The notes under the pieces: generated by a model | Told to the model about the DNA's origin: nothing | The model's input: the letters and a program-made list of their open reading frames with translations, nothing else | Database searches by the model: none | Translations under genes and position numbers: made by a program | In this document: positions 45,549 to 53,608 of the stretch, one piece after another | Layout of the letters: each line of letters starts with the position of its first letter | Position numbering within the stretch: position 1 is the first letter of the stretch | Source: Streptacidiphilus albus JL83 | Lineage (GTDB): Bacteria > Actinomycetota > Actinomycetes > Streptomycetales > Streptomycetaceae | Assembly (NCBI RefSeq): GCF_000744705.1 | Contig: NZ_JQML01000001.1 | Location: 3,730,017 to 3,794,016 of the forward strand | DNA: 64,000 bases | Direction: 5' to 3'

Positions 45549-45916
45549 ACAGGATTCAGCCTTGCCGTGTACTGGTCTTCAAGGGTCTGTGCTGCCCGAT
45601 CAAACAAGTCAGTCACTTCCTCGGCCGTGCGCTCCGGCCGATCGCTCCACTCATGCAGTTCGTCATCTCCACCAACGCGAGAATCCGGGCTGATGTGCGA
45701 CTCGGCAAAATAGATGTACTCCGAGAATGCCATCCGCGAGTAACTGCCGTCTGGTACGTCATCGCTGCCTGTCTGCCAGGGAACGCCGATGGCATCACCA
45801 ATGGCACCGATGGCGCAGTAACAGCCCTGGTCGTCTAGATAGGCCCCCTTCCCCAATCCGTGTTCCTGAATGGTCTTTGCAGCCTTGCGGTAAACACTCG
45901 GTTCAAGTCGCAGCAA
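45545..45916 (-). CDS. DUF6197-like phage protein
   Basis: 123 residues from TTG 45916, which directly follows the upstream stop and has AGGGGG at six bases. YRKAAKTIQEHGLGKGAYLD, GCYCAIGAIGDAIGVPW and the late RTAEEVTDLFDRAAQ match the DUF6197-type small proteins that occur in actinobacteria and their phages; function unknown. It overlaps the next gene by four bases, so the set 46168-44850 appears to be one translationally coupled operon. Confidence 0.7.
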   Translation of the reverse strand: MLRLEPSVYRKAAKTIQEHGLGKGAYLDDQGCYCAIGAIGDAIGVPWQTGSDDVPDGSYSRMAFSEYIYFAESHISPDSRVGGDDELHEWSDRPERTAEEVTDLFDRAAQTLEDQYTARLNPV

Positions 45917-46168
45917 CTAACGCCCCCTATTCTTGACTTTCATTACGTCATCCCCACGCTTCCTCCGTTTTGCCGCCCACTCGTAACCCTGCGATGATTC
46001 CTCCATTGAGAACCATACTGCGGCACGGAATGCAGCCGTAGCAACGTCACCGCCATTGTGGGCAATCCTCAAGATACTGCGCATTGCCGTCTTGTGCTCC
46101 GGCATTTTGCGGTACGGAGCCAAAGCGGTTTTCGCCTTGATGAGTTCTACCTCTTGCGTGATATCCAC
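45917..46168 (-). CDS. Small basic phage protein, unknown function
   Basis: 83 residues if GTG 46168 is used; two other GTG codons at 46177 and 46174 are in frame but lie too close to the AAAGGG ribosome site. The protein is helical and basic (DITQEVELIKAKTALAPYRK, WAAKRRKRGDDVMKVKNRGR), possibly nucleic-acid binding. No family is recognised. It heads the minus-strand operon, about 80 bp downstream of a copy of the repeated promoter-like motif. Confidence 0.65.
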   Translation of the reverse strand: MDITQEVELIKAKTALAPYRKMPEHKTAMRSILRIAHNGGDVATAAFRAAVWFSMEESSQGYEWAAKRRKRGDDVMKVKNRGR

Positions 46169-46248
46169 GTGCACCACCCCTTTGCCGTGCCATCAGTACA
46201 GTCCCCACTCCCCCGATGTCGTGTGGGTTCGTCGTGGCGACAGGAACG

Positions 46249-46279
46249 AACGTACCACACGCCTGAACGGGCACCACAC
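46249..46279 (-). promoter_or_regulatory. Repeated phage promoter-like motif, copy 1
   Basis: Minus strand: GTGGTG, 17-bp spacer CCCGTTCAGGCGTGTGG, TACGTT. It shares the spacer and a TANNNT -10 with copies at 46825-46855 and 63539-63569. A partial second copy partly overlaps it on the upstream side (46271-46290). Confidence 0.6.
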
Positions 46280-46502
46280 GATTAAAACGGGGGTGGTCCT
46301 GGTGGTCCTCAAGCACGCCTCGGGGACTCGGCGGCGCCGCCCTGGTCGTGCTTGCCGTCCTGGTCAGTGACGTCCTGGTGCCGGCCGCGGCCTGGTCGTC
46401 GTCGTGGTCCTGCTTGGCCTGGTCGAGCGTGTTGCCCAGCTAGGCAACACAGAGAGGCCCCCGCCAGTAGCGGGGGCCTCTCCTGTCTTCCTGGTACGTC
46501 GA
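46280..46502. repeat. CCTGGT-rich non-coding stretch and tandem terminators
   Basis: From about 46298 to 46428, CCTGGT occurs six times, with interspersed GGTCCT. Two adjacent hairpins follow: 46429-46450 (8 bp, GTGTTGCC arms) and 46452-46482 (13 bp, arms including GAGAGGCCCCC). No ORF has supportable protein features. The hairpins probably terminate the minus-strand transcript of the gene at 46503-46778; the repeat stretch has no obvious role. Confidence 0.55.
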
Positions 46503-46778
46503 CTAGTACGCGTTGACGTACTCGGCAGAGACGAGACCATCAGGGCGCACGTACCGGAAGTGCGGCACACGCAGCAGCGCTCCATAGTCGGTCAAGTCGT
46601 AACGAGCCCACCCCCGGACCATCTTGCCTATGCGGTACGCGGCTGGCGTGAACGTGCAGGCACAATGCCGATGCTGCCGATACGTCTTGGAACCGTCGTC
46701 AGCAACCACGGCGTACGTGACGACTATGTAGCCGGCCACGGTCACACGCTGGCACACGTCCTTACAGCTCTTGAGCAT
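46503..46778 (-). CDS. Small Cys/Tyr-containing phage protein, unknown function
   Basis: 91 residues from ATG 46778, preceded by AAGGAAAGG. The sequence is strand-rich and aromatic (TVAGYIVVTYAVVADDGSKT, HRHCACTFTPAAYRIGKMVR, VPHFRYVRPDGLVSAEYVNA) with four Cys, suggesting a small beta-domain. I do not recognise the family. It is monocistronic, with a promoter-like repeat 46 bp upstream and tandem hairpins directly downstream. Confidence 0.65.
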   Translation of the reverse strand: MLKSCKDVCQRVTVAGYIVVTYAVVADDGSKTYRQHRHCACTFTPAAYRIGKMVRGWARYDLTDYGALLRVPHFRYVRPDGLVSAEYVNAY

Positions 46779-46824
46779 GCGTTTGCCTTTCCTTGTGGAC
46801 CGTCCCACACGGCCCGACTCAAGG

Positions 46825-46855
46825 ACGGTACCACACGATCGAACGGGCACCATAC
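46825..46855 (-). promoter_or_regulatory. Repeated phage promoter-like motif, copy 2
   Basis: Minus strand: ATGGTG, 17-bp spacer CCCGTTCGATCGTGTGG, TACCGT, ending 46 bp before ATG 46778. The spacer is identical to that at 63547-63563 in 16 of 17 positions. Confidence 0.65.
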
Positions 46856-46874
46856 GATGCAGGCAAAGGAATGA

Positions 46875-47450
46875 CCCGCCGTAGCGGGGCCAACGTCGAG
46901 CATTGATCCCGGGGCTAGACCCGCTGTAGCGGGTCCATCAAGGGCATTGGCCTGGGGCCGGAAACTCTGCCCTAAGCATGTGACGCACGTCACACGGAGG
47001 ATGCGTTGAGCATCCTCCCAGAAACAGGACTTCTATCTATGAAGGAACAAATAGAGCGCCACTAAGGCGCTCCAATCAATCCTTGCGGCACGCCGAGTGC
47101 CGCATACATGAGCCTCAAGGCAAGACGCCGGCCAACCGGCGTCAAGACTGTCACGGGCCTTACGAAAGGCCCGACATCATGCCAAAGGCAATGTGCAGAC
47201 AATGCCATAAGCTCATGAACATCAACAGCGGCACACGATGTGCCGCATGCATCAAGGAATACAAGCGGACGCGCCCGAAGCGCGTCTATAAGAGCAAGAA
47301 CGCCGACAGGCGTGGTTACGACACTCAATGGCGCAAGACCGTGAAAGCTGCAATCGCATTGCAGCCATACTGTCTGTGGTGTTTCACCACCGGTTCACCG
47401 GTCAATCCATTGACAGGCGATCACATCGTGCCACTGTCCAAGGGTGGCAC
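46875..47450 (+). repeat. Array of about fifteen short perfect stem-loops across the HNH leader and gene
   Basis: Perfect inverted repeats, with stem length in parentheses: 46875-46888 (5), 46918-46935 (7), 46996-47018 (9), 47054-47072 (7), 47085-47103 (7), 47124-47143 (8), 47154-47173 (8). Inside the HNH gene: 47228-47246 (8), 47268-47286 (7), 47300-47313 (5), 47347-47365 (8), 47376-47390 (6), 47389-47402 (6), 47401-47414 (6), 47428-47450 (7). Loops are mostly 2-5 nt. The stems have different sequences, so this is not a dispersed repeat family or CRISPR but a repeated structure. Confidence 0.7.
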
Positions 47451-47514
47451 CAATGCACCGACCAATGTTCGTGTGCTCTGTCGAACCTGCAACAGCACTC
47501 GCGGCAATCAATAG
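47179..47514 (+). CDS. HNH endonuclease of the packaging region
   Basis: 111 residues from ATG 47179 (GAAAGG upstream). Two zinc-knuckle pairs (CRQC...CAAC and CLWC...CRTC) frame a basic linker (EYKRTRPKRVYKSKNADRRG). The HNH motif is GDHIVPLSKGGTNAPTNVRV followed by LCRTCNSTRG. HNH proteins next to terminase genes in HK97-like phages assist terminase in cleaving cos-type ends. The gene opens the plus-strand late cluster, upstream of the small terminase. Its DNA is unusual in being filled with short perfect hairpins. Confidence 0.9.
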   Translation: MPKAMCRQCHKLMNINSGTRCAACIKEYKRTRPKRVYKSKNADRRGYDTQWRKTVKAAIALQPYCLWCFTTGSPVNPLTGDHIVPLSKGGTNAPTNVRVLCRTCNSTRGNQ

Positions 47515-47843
47515 TTATGCATTGATCCGGATGAGTATCGAACCATCCATACATTCATGCATAACCATGCATCGCATAAATGCAGCATACTTATACAGTC
47601 GCAATGTCCGCATTTGCCCTAAGGTACTACCAAAAGTCTAATACGGCCCTTCCGACCCCCCCCTTTAGTTCCCCCCCGTGTGTGCGCGCGAAAAATGGAG
47701 AAAAGTGCACAGATAGGGCAAAAGAACCAAAACGGACACATAAATATGCGAAAGCCGCTCTCTTTGTTTTAGTGTCGCATCTTTATGCACCGACTATGCA
47801 TGCATGTTTATGCATGCCATTCACTCGAAAGGTGGTGGGACCT
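47515..47843. other. Non-coding, AT-rich gap with ATGCAT clusters and C-runs; candidate cos region
   Basis: About 330 bp with ATGCAT-type palindromes clustered at 47515-47575 and again at 47783-47815, and two C-runs (8 and 7) around 47655-47686. GC is well below flanking DNA. In phages with HNH plus P27-type terminase the cos site usually lies here. The frame of the small terminase runs open through it, but has no ribosome site before 47832. Confidence 0.5.
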
Positions 47844-48323
47844 TTGGCCGGCAATGCTAACTCTGGTAGGCCAAAGACTCCGGCCGCCATCAAGGAACTG
47901 ATGGGGAATCCTGGTAAGCGGGAAATCCCTGTCGAGCCCAAGGCACCGGACGGTATCCCGTCCGCACCACATTGGTTGAACGATGGCGCATTGAAACAAT
48001 GGAACCGGATAACACCCATCCTTTCCGGGATGGGCATCCTTACATTGGCGGACAGGGATTGCCTTACCGCATATTGCGTTTCGTATGACCAGTTCGTCAC
48101 TGCAACCCGCTCAATCAATGAAACGGGTATTGTCGTTGATTCCTATAGGGGCGGTGTAGCTAAGAACCCGGCCCTCATGGTTCAGAGTCAGGCATTGGCA
48201 GAGATGAATCGCTGGGGAGCCGCTTTGGGTCTTTCACCCGTAGCACGCGCCCGTTTGGCTGTCGCGCCGGAATTGGAGGCGGACGCACAGGCCGACGTAC
48301 TGCGGTTGCTGACCGGAGGCTAA
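47844..48323 (+). CDS. Terminase small subunit, P27 family
   Basis: 159 residues from TTG 47844, with AAAGGTGG upstream; GTG codons at 47832 and 47835 are alternatives. The P27 signature is at the N-terminus (GRPKTPAAIKELMGNPGKRE), followed by APHWLNDGALKQWNRITPIL and LADRDCLTAYCVSYDQFVTA. The small subunit recognises the packaging site and loads the large subunit. The coding DNA also contains perfect hairpins, for example at 48015-48034. A strong hairpin separates it from the large-subunit gene. Confidence 0.9.
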   Translation: MAGNANSGRPKTPAAIKELMGNPGKREIPVEPKAPDGIPSAPHWLNDGALKQWNRITPILSGMGILTLADRDCLTAYCVSYDQFVTATRSINETGIVVDSYRGGVAKNPALMVQSQALAEMNRWGAALGLSPVARARLAVAPELEADAQADVLRLLTGG

Positions 48324-48348
48324 CAAGCCATTGCCGGCCAGCACAAGA

Positions 48349-48380
48349 CCAGAGAGGCCCCCACACGGGGGCCTCTCTGG
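48349..48380 (+). terminator. 14-bp perfect hairpin between small and large terminase genes
   Basis: Stem 48349-48362 with 48367-48380, loop ACAC. The AGAGAGGCCCCC arm is shared with the hairpin at 46452-46482. No U-tract follows, so it may attenuate, or be an RNA processing site, within the late transcript. Confidence 0.6.
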
Positions 48381-48401
48381 CACACACAGAAGGGAGAGGG
48401 A

Positions 48402-50126
48402 TTGTCATACGCCATAGCTCCACATGCCCCCGACGATCCCGCTTCTGACTGGTGGCGCTTTGATCCCGCCCGTTCAGAACGGGCCATCAACTTTGTTGAG
48501 AAGCTTCTCGTCCACACCAAGGGACGAACGGCCAGGAAGCCGTTCCTGCTGTCCCCGTGGCAGAAGGAAGGTATCTTTCGCCCCCTGTTCGGCACGCTCC
48601 GCTTTGACGACCAGTTCAACGAGTGGACACGTCAGTACCGGATGGGCTGGATTGAGCTAGGCCGCAAGAATGGCAAATCAGAGATAGCGTCCGCTATCGC
48701 GTTGCTCGGCCTGGTCGGAGACGATGAAGAATCCGCCGAGGTTTACTCTGTTGCGGCTGACCGCGATCAGGCGGCCCTAGTCTTCAATACCGCGAAACGA
48801 ATGGTCGAGTTGTCTCCCATTCTTTCCAAGCGGCTTGAGATCATCGACTCAAAGAAGCGCATCGTTGACCGCAAGACCAACAGTGCCTATGCGGTGCTTC
48901 CTGGTGACGCAGCCGGCGCACTCGGCGTAAATGCCTCGATGGTCATCATGGATGAGGTGTTGACGCAGCGCGACAGGCATTTGTTTGACGCCATGCGGCA
49001 ATCATTCGGCACCAGGAAACAGCCAATGATTTTGTGCATCACTACAGCCGCCTACACGTCGGCAAGGTTCGCGCTTGAGGAACACGAATACTCGGAACGG
49101 GTCGAGAAAGACATCAACCTCGACCCCTCGCGCTTTGTCTACCTCCGCAACCTTCCCAAAGATGCGGACTGGACACAGGAAGGGCAACCGGGCGACATAT
49201 CCCGGGGCATTCAGCCAACAGGCTGGTACTGGGCCAATCCTGCCCTCGGCGACTTCCTCAACATCAACACGTTGCGGGATGAGTTCCGGGATGCCAAAGA
49301 GAAGCCGGGGGCAGAGAACGCGTTCCGCGTCTTCCGACTCAATCAGTGGGTTGCTCAGGCAACCCGATGGATCAATCTTGACTTGTGGCGCGAGAACGGC
49401 ACTGACGCATTCAGCCGTGAGGCCATGGCGGGAAGGGCCTGTTACGCCGGCCTAGACCTAGCCTCAACGGCCGACTTCACCGCCCTGGTGCTGTTGTTCC
49501 CTGGTAGTCCTACCGACCCCCTAGACCCCGGTTTTACGGTTCTTCCCCGCTTTTGGATTCCGCGCGCAAACATTGAGCGGCGGCCAGAGATGCGGGAAGA
49601 ACTGGAATCCTGGGAACGCCGAGGGTTCCTCACGGTCACTGATGGCGAAACGACCGACTATGAAACCGTCTTTGCCGACATCAGCAAGGATGCGGAGTCC
49701 TTCCGCATCAAGCACATGGGCTATGACCCGTGGAATGCCTTGCAGATTGTGCAACGTCTTGAGGACCACGGCATGAGCGTGGTCAAGGTCCCGCAATCGG
49801 CTACACGCCTCAATGAACCCTGCAAGATCCTTGAGGGTCAGTTGGCGGAACGCACGTTGCGCCACGGTGGCAATCCAATCCTCGAATGGATGGCCAACAA
49901 CGTTGAGCTTGAGTTCAAGGCTGACGGGTTGATGAAGCCGAAGCGCACCCACACCGGAGACAAGATCGACGGCATTGCCGCGATGCTCAACGCCTTTGCC
50001 ATGACCCTGGTCCCCGAGGACGACACACCGGCCGAGGCAACGGCCATTCCATTCGATGACGACGACCAGGACGACGACGTAGGGGGGTTGCTGTCCAGTT
50101 GGTTCGATGATGAGGAGGAAGACTGA
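48402..50126 (+). CDS. Terminase large subunit
   Basis: 574 residues from TTG 48402 (GGGAGAGGGA upstream). The ATPase domain has Walker A GRKNGKSE (87-94) and Walker B MVIMDE (180-185). The RNase H-like nuclease domain follows from about 345 (CYAGLDLASTADFTALVLLF, MGYDPWNALQIVQRLEDHGM, HTGDKIDGIAAMLNA). It powers DNA translocation into proheads and cuts the concatemer. The C-terminus is acidic (DDDDQDDDVGG). Length and motifs are complete. The stop overlaps the next start (TGATG). Confidence 0.95.
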   Translation: MSYAIAPHAPDDPASDWWRFDPARSERAINFVEKLLVHTKGRTARKPFLLSPWQKEGIFRPLFGTLRFDDQFNEWTRQYRMGWIELGRKNGKSEIASAIALLGLVGDDEESAEVYSVAADRDQAALVFNTAKRMVELSPILSKRLEIIDSKKRIVDRKTNSAYAVLPGDAAGALGVNASMVIMDEVLTQRDRHLFDAMRQSFGTRKQPMILCITTAAYTSARFALEEHEYSERVEKDINLDPSRFVYLRNLPKDADWTQEGQPGDISRGIQPTGWYWANPALGDFLNINTLRDEFRDAKEKPGAENAFRVFRLNQWVAQATRWINLDLWRENGTDAFSREAMAGRACYAGLDLASTADFTALVLLFPGSPTDPLDPGFTVLPRFWIPRANIERRPEMREELESWERRGFLTVTDGETTDYETVFADISKDAESFRIKHMGYDPWNALQIVQRLEDHGMSVVKVPQSATRLNEPCKILEGQLAERTLRHGGNPILEWMANNVELEFKADGLMKPKRTHTGDKIDGIAAMLNAFAMTLVPEDDTPAEATAIPFDDDDQDDDVGGLLSSWFDDEEED

Positions 50127-50335
50127 TGAGTCGTACAACCCGTGTGCGGGACGCTGCCGCTCGATCTGCCCCCGGCCTTACTCAGACGCTCGGGGGCATT
50201 CTTCTGTCCTCTGGCGCTGCCTTGCTGGCCCCGTGGGCCGGCTTGATGCTCGGGGGCCTGGTCGTCCTGGTCGTTGGCGTGGTGCAGGAAGGCCGGCGGG
50301 GGGTGATCAATGGGGATTCTCGACCTGATCAGTAG
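50126..50335 (+). CDS. Small membrane protein between terminase and portal
   Basis: 69 residues, start overlapping the terminase stop. A hydrophobic central stretch (LTQTLGGILLSSGAALLAPW, AGLMLGGLVVLVVGVV) predicts two closely spaced membrane segments, flanked by Arg-rich ends. It overlaps the portal gene by 26 bp. Its role is unknown; small hydrophobic proteins at this position exist in other actinophages. Confidence 0.7.
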   Translation: MSRTTRVRDAAARSAPGLTQTLGGILLSSGAALLAPWAGLMLGGLVVLVVGVVQEGRRGVINGDSRPDQ

Positions 50336-51644
50336 GCGGTCGACGCCAACAGGAAGCACGTCAGGTACGGGAACGTTCGCCAATGCTTGGGTTTCCGACC
50401 GACACATGTGGGACATTGCCCCGCCAACGTATTCGGGCAAGAAAGTCAACCGCTACGAATCGTTGCAGCTTCCCGCCGTCCACTACTGCGTGTCATTGAT
50501 TGCCGACAGTGTGGCGACGCTGCCAACTGACGTGTTCAAAGGCCATGGCGCACAGAAGAAGTATGTCAACAAGCCATCATGGCTGGTCCAGCCGAATCCT
50601 TACACGACGTCCTTCGACTTCTGGCATCGAATCCTCATGTCGATGCTCATGGACGGCAACGCTTTCGTCTACATCGACCGCGATTTCAGCGGCTCGATCA
50701 AGGGCCTGTACGTCATTGATCCAGCCATGGTGCAGATCGAATGGTCGGAAGACTACAAGTCGGTTCGGTTCATCACGGCCGGCGACGTTCTGACACAGGC
50801 AGAGATCATGTGGATTCCGGCATTCACAATGCCCGGTTACATTCGCGGCCTGTCGCCGCTCGACCTAGCCCGACAGGCTGTTGGCCTCGGCCTCACGGCC
50901 GAAGAGTTCGGGGCACGATTCTTTGGCCAGGGAACGGCAATGTCCGGTGTCATTCAACACCCGTCAATGCCGACCAAAGATCAGGTGCAAATGATCAAGC
51001 AGACATTCAAGCGCACCAACTCCGGTCTGCGCAACAGTCATGCCGTCGGCATTCTGACGGGCGGCGCCACATGGCAATCAATCAGCCTTACACCGGATCA
51101 AGCGCAGTTCCTAGAGACGCGCAAATTTCAGCGCACAGAGATTGCCATGATGTACCGCGTACCTGCCTTCCTGGTCGACTCAACGGCCGTCAGCTCATGG
51201 GGCAAGGGTGTCGAGGAACAGAACAAGTGGTTCGTTGACCAGACATTGACGCCATGGATGGTTCGCATTGAACAGGCCGTGACGAACTACCTCCTGGTCG
51301 GGAACAGCTACTTCAAGTTCAACCTTGACGCGCGTCTCCGCGCAAAGACGCAGGAACGTTTCGCCGGGTACGCCATCGGCGTGCAGAACGGTTTCATGAG
51401 CGCCAATCAGATTGCTGAGCTTGAGGACTGGACTGCCCTTCCCGGGGACATGGGCGACCGCTATTACCGTCCCGGCAATCTTGTGCCGGTCACGGAAGAC
51501 CCTGATCCGAAGCCCAGTTCAGTGCCGGATGCCCTGTTGCAGCAATTCATCATGAACAAGTCCGAGCAATCCCCCTTGTTCCCTCCTGCCGATCCCCCGG
51601 CTACCGATCCGGAGCCACCCGACCCAAACAAGGAGGGAAGTTAA
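50310..51644 (+). CDS. HK97-family portal protein
   Basis: 444 residues from ATG 50310. YESLQLPAVHYCVSLIADSV, LMDGNAFVYIDRDFSGSIKG, GLSPLDLARQAVGLGLTAEE, FFGQGTAMSGVIQHPSMPTK and RTEIAMMYRVPAFLVDSTAV are classic HK97 portal motifs. Twelve copies form the head vertex through which DNA passes and to which the terminase and the connector dock. The C-terminal tail is Pro/Asp-rich. Confidence 0.95.
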   Translation: MGILDLISRRSTPTGSTSGTGTFANAWVSDRHMWDIAPPTYSGKKVNRYESLQLPAVHYCVSLIADSVATLPTDVFKGHGAQKKYVNKPSWLVQPNPYTTSFDFWHRILMSMLMDGNAFVYIDRDFSGSIKGLYVIDPAMVQIEWSEDYKSVRFITAGDVLTQAEIMWIPAFTMPGYIRGLSPLDLARQAVGLGLTAEEFGARFFGQGTAMSGVIQHPSMPTKDQVQMIKQTFKRTNSGLRNSHAVGILTGGATWQSISLTPDQAQFLETRKFQRTEIAMMYRVPAFLVDSTAVSSWGKGVEEQNKWFVDQTLTPWMVRIEQAVTNYLLVGNSYFKFNLDARLRAKTQERFAGYAIGVQNGFMSANQIAELEDWTALPGDMGDRYYRPGNLVPVTEDPDPKPSSVPDALLQQFIMNKSEQSPLFPPADPPATDPEPPDPNKEGS

Positions 51645-51648
51645 GACA

Positions 51649-52278
51649 ATGGTAGACACCGTGAGGCGTGAAGTCCGAACGGCTGACAGTGACTTTGATG
51701 TCCGCTCCGCCGAAGACGGTGGCAACGTCCTGGTCGGCTATGCCGCAAAGTTCAACACACGCTCGCAGAACCTCGGCGGCTTCATCGAGACGATTGCTCC
51801 GAGCGCATTCACCAATTCCCTGTCACGGGGATTGGACGTCCGAGCGCTGTTCAATCATGACCCGAACCTAGTCCTCGGCCGCTCAACGGCCGGCACGCTC
51901 ACCCTTTCGCAAGATCAGATTGGTCTTCGGTACAGGGTTCCTCTGCCGAACACCACGGCCGGCCGCGACTTGGCCGAGTCACTGCGGCGAGGGGACATCA
52001 CACAGTCGTCCTTTTCTTTCGAGGTTGATCCCGATGGCGACGATTGGGACGACGACAACGATATGCCCATCCGGACGCTGCGAAGCGTCAGCCTCTTTGA
52101 CGTGTCGCCGGTTACCTACCCGGCCTATCTCGACACCAACTCAGGCATTGCCCAACGTTCCCTTGCGAATGCGCGCGCCATGAAGCGACCGCCCATTCCC
52201 GTTCGGGATTTCACGGCAGAGATTGAAAGCGACTACGCGACCCGCGTAGCGCTCATTCGCCTTATGGAGGGGAACTAA
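51649..52278 (+). CDS. HK97-family prohead protease
   Basis: 209 residues, ATG with GAGGGAAG upstream. Conserved features are VGYAAKFNTRSQNLGGFIET, VRALFNHDPNLVLGRSTAGT (catalytic His) and RGDITQSSFSFEVDP (catalytic Ser), a herpesvirus-protease-like fold. It cleaves the N-terminal scaffold part of the capsid protein during head maturation. It is encoded directly before the capsid gene, as in HK97. Confidence 0.94.
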   Translation: MVDTVRREVRTADSDFDVRSAEDGGNVLVGYAAKFNTRSQNLGGFIETIAPSAFTNSLSRGLDVRALFNHDPNLVLGRSTAGTLTLSQDQIGLRYRVPLPNTTAGRDLAESLRRGDITQSSFSFEVDPDGDDWDDDNDMPIRTLRSVSLFDVSPVTYPAYLDTNSGIAQRSLANARAMKRPPIPVRDFTAEIESDYATRVALIRLMEGN

Positions 52279-52281
52279 ACT

Positions 52282-53541
52282 TTGACGACTTTCTATGAGC
52301 TGGCCAAGCGGTCCCTTGAGGCGCGTGCCCGACTGTTCGAGGAATACAAGAGCGTCAACACCGACGCCAATCTCACAGACGCCGACAAGCGCGCGCGTCT
52401 TGAGGTACTGGACAAGGACATTACCGCCAAGGGTGAGGAACTTCGGGACTTCACCGCAAAGGCCGAGGCCGAGGCAGAGAACCGGAGCGTGGACACCAAG
52501 CTTGCGGCCCTCATGGGCAAGCCTGGTGGCAATCCCACTGCTTCCCCCGAGGAAGACCCGGAAGAGTTCCGGAAGATCCTCATTGACATGGCGGAGCGTC
52601 GTGGCGGACCCGTGAACGTCTACGCAAACAAGCAGCAGCTCACCCGCGCCAACGGTGCGAACGTGCAGGCACAGGCCGGCACCGTGGCAAACCCGACGTG
52701 GGCCGGTAACACCACATCGGTCATTTTCGTCAATCAGGTTCTCGAATCGATCCGTGAGCGGTCCCCGTTCATCAACCTTGCGACCGTGTTCAATACCGAG
52801 AATGGCGAGATTCTTCGGTACCCGGTCAAGAACACCCGAATCGGCCCGACCAACGTTGGCGGACCGATGACGGAAGGTCAGCAGATCACCTTTGCGAACG
52901 GTTCCTTCGGCACCACTCAGCTTGGTGCGAAGAAGTACGCCGTTGGCACTCAGCTTTCCTATGAGCTGATGACCGACTCTGAGGTTGACATTGTTTCCAT
53001 CGTCGCCCAGGACGCCGGAGAGGCCATCGGGGATTTCCTTTCCCTTGACATGTTGTCCAACATGCAGGCTGCTGTACCGACCACCAAGAAGGTTGTGAAG
53101 GCCGATGGGCCGGCGGCAACCACGCCGGTGAGCTACAGCAACATGATTGACACCTATCACACGCTGCGCACCGCGTACCGTAATTCCGCAACGTGGTACA
53201 TGGGTGATCTCCAGATGGCCGCAATTCGGAAGCTCACCGATACTCAGGGGCACCCCCTTTGGGTGCCGGCGCTGAACCTTGGCGCGGCTGACATGCTGCT
53301 TGGTCGGCCCGTTGTTTCCGATGCGACGCTTACCAGCATTGCCAATGCCACCAACACCGACGTGCTTTGGTTCGGAAACTTCTCTTGGTTCAAGGTTCGC
53401 CAGGTGCGTGGCATTACCGTGAGCCGATCCGATGAGTACGCATGGGACTCCGACATGTCTTCGTGGAAGGTCACGTGGAGGGGCGACGGCAACCTGATGG
53501 ATCTCCAGGCAGTTGCCTGCCTTCGTACCGCTGCTGCGTGA
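52282..53541 (+). CDS. Major capsid protein, HK97 fold with N-terminal scaffold domain
   Basis: 419 residues from TTG 52282 (GGAGGGGAA upstream). Residues about 1-110 form a charged coiled coil (LAKRSLEARARLFEEYKSVN, ARLEVLDKDITAKGEELRDF), the delta or scaffold region removed by the protease. The HK97 shell domain follows (SVIFVNQVLESIRERSPFIN, TEGQQITFANGSFGTTQLGA, EAIGDFLSLDMLSNMQAAVP). No separate scaffolding gene is present, consistent with the fusion. A strong hairpin follows the stop. Confidence 0.95.
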   Translation: MTTFYELAKRSLEARARLFEEYKSVNTDANLTDADKRARLEVLDKDITAKGEELRDFTAKAEAEAENRSVDTKLAALMGKPGGNPTASPEEDPEEFRKILIDMAERRGGPVNVYANKQQLTRANGANVQAQAGTVANPTWAGNTTSVIFVNQVLESIRERSPFINLATVFNTENGEILRYPVKNTRIGPTNVGGPMTEGQQITFANGSFGTTQLGAKKYAVGTQLSYELMTDSEVDIVSIVAQDAGEAIGDFLSLDMLSNMQAAVPTTKKVVKADGPAATTPVSYSNMIDTYHTLRTAYRNSATWYMGDLQMAAIRKLTDTQGHPLWVPALNLGAADMLLGRPVVSDATLTSIANATNTDVLWFGNFSWFKVRQVRGITVSRSDEYAWDSDMSSWKVTWRGDGNLMDLQAVACLRTAAA

Positions 53542-53555
53542 TGCAGCCTTCAAGT

Positions 53556-53584
53556 CGGGATGCCCGCGCAATGCGGGCATCCCG
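53556..53584 (+). terminator. 12-bp hairpin after capsid gene
   Basis: Perfect stem 53556-53567 with 53573-53584, 5-nt loop, 15 bp after the capsid stop. It could partially terminate or stabilise the capsid mRNA, adjusting expression relative to downstream genes. Confidence 0.6.
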
Positions 53585-53608
53585 CACCACTCCCAGGAAG
53601 GGGCACGT

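Noticed and set aside
46404-46874. Plus-strand frame across tandem hairpins and the small minus-strand gene
   Set aside because: Antisense to a gene with a good ribosome site; no protein features.
46875-47450. CRISPR-like or interspersed repeat array
   Set aside because: The hairpin stems all differ in sequence and there is no repeat-spacer periodicity.
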